Of a stretch of 41,491 nt of DNA, positions 41,443 through 41,491 are shown piece after piece. Both the position numbers and the translations under genes were made by a program. A model generated the notes under the pieces. That model had not been told where the DNA came from, did not search any database, and saw only the letters and a list, made by a program, of their open reading frames with translations. Position 1 is the stretch's first letter, and each line of letters opens with the position of its first letter. This DNA comes from Streptomyces sp. E2N166 (GTDB lineage: Bacteria; Actinomycetota; Actinomycetes; Streptomycetales; Streptomycetaceae), in assembly GCF_003671715.1 (NCBI RefSeq), contig NZ_RAIF01000018.1, positions 208,177 to 249,667 of the forward strand, given 5' to 3'.

Positions 41443-41491
41443 GTGTTCACCCAGCAGTACCTCCGGGAGCACGCCGAACGCCGTGTCCGGG
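41443..41491 (+). CDS. Start of a further gene, cut by the window edge
   Basis: GTG 41443 follows GAAGGAG and opens VFTQQYLREHAERRVR before the window ends. It lies 25 bases after the synthetase-like stop, so it continues the same operon. Too short to identify. Confidence 0.6.
   Translation, partial: MFTQQYLREHAERRVR

Overview
The window is high-GC actinobacterial DNA, almost certainly from a Streptomyces chromosome. The sigma factor at 5880-6878 is recognisable as HrdD, starts are often GTG, leaderless promoters occur, and two genes carry the rare TTA codon. I read three blocks.

Block 1 (1-15.1 kb) is conserved chromosomal core: a fructose-utilisation pair (fruR-fruK), a WYL regulator divergent from a drug-type MFS exporter, a TetR regulator, hrdD, a GNAT acetyltransferase, a LigB-type dioxygenase divergent from a MarR regulator, a TetR-MFS pair, a secreted M6-type metalloprotease and an unusual double IclR regulator. 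From memory this order matches S. coelicolor from fruK (SCO3197) through hrdD (SCO3202). There the next block is the CDA lipopeptide cluster (from SCO3210); here a different cluster follows.

Block 2 (15.2-17.8 kb) is a small decayed island at a tRNA-Arg(CCU) gene: a ribbon-helix-helix/PIN toxin-antitoxin pair, an IS256-type transposase stub with one terminal repeat, a truncated TPR gene and a Uma2 nuclease. It is closed by an imperfect 31-nt copy of the tRNA.

Block 3 (17.8-36.6 kb) is a biosynthetic cluster whose gene set matches the bagremycin/ferroverdin type. A DAHP synthase and a prephenate dehydrogenase would raise tyrosine supply. A MIO ammonia-lyase would make p-coumarate, and a UbiX/UbiD pair (UbiD of the fungal Fdc1 type) would decarboxylate it to p-vinylphenol. 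GriI- and GriH-like enzymes make 3-amino-4-hydroxybenzoate (3,4-AHBA) from aspartate semialdehyde and DHAP. A PaaK-like ligase can activate an acid for ester formation. A type-3 copper protein with its MelC1-like caddie can oxidise the o-aminophenol to the nitroso form. Two paralogous covalent-flavin oxidases, an MFS exporter and three regulators (MarR, a TTA-containing SARP, PAS/GAF-LuxR) complete it.

The right edge (36.8-41.5 kb) is the least explained part: a P-loop kinase-like protein, a GH3-family acyl-adenylating enzyme, an LCMT-type methyltransferase, a stand-alone arginyl-tRNA-synthetase-like catalytic domain with a degenerate HIGH motif, and the start of one more gene. It may be the far end of the same cluster or a second, undescribed amino-acid-conjugating pathway.
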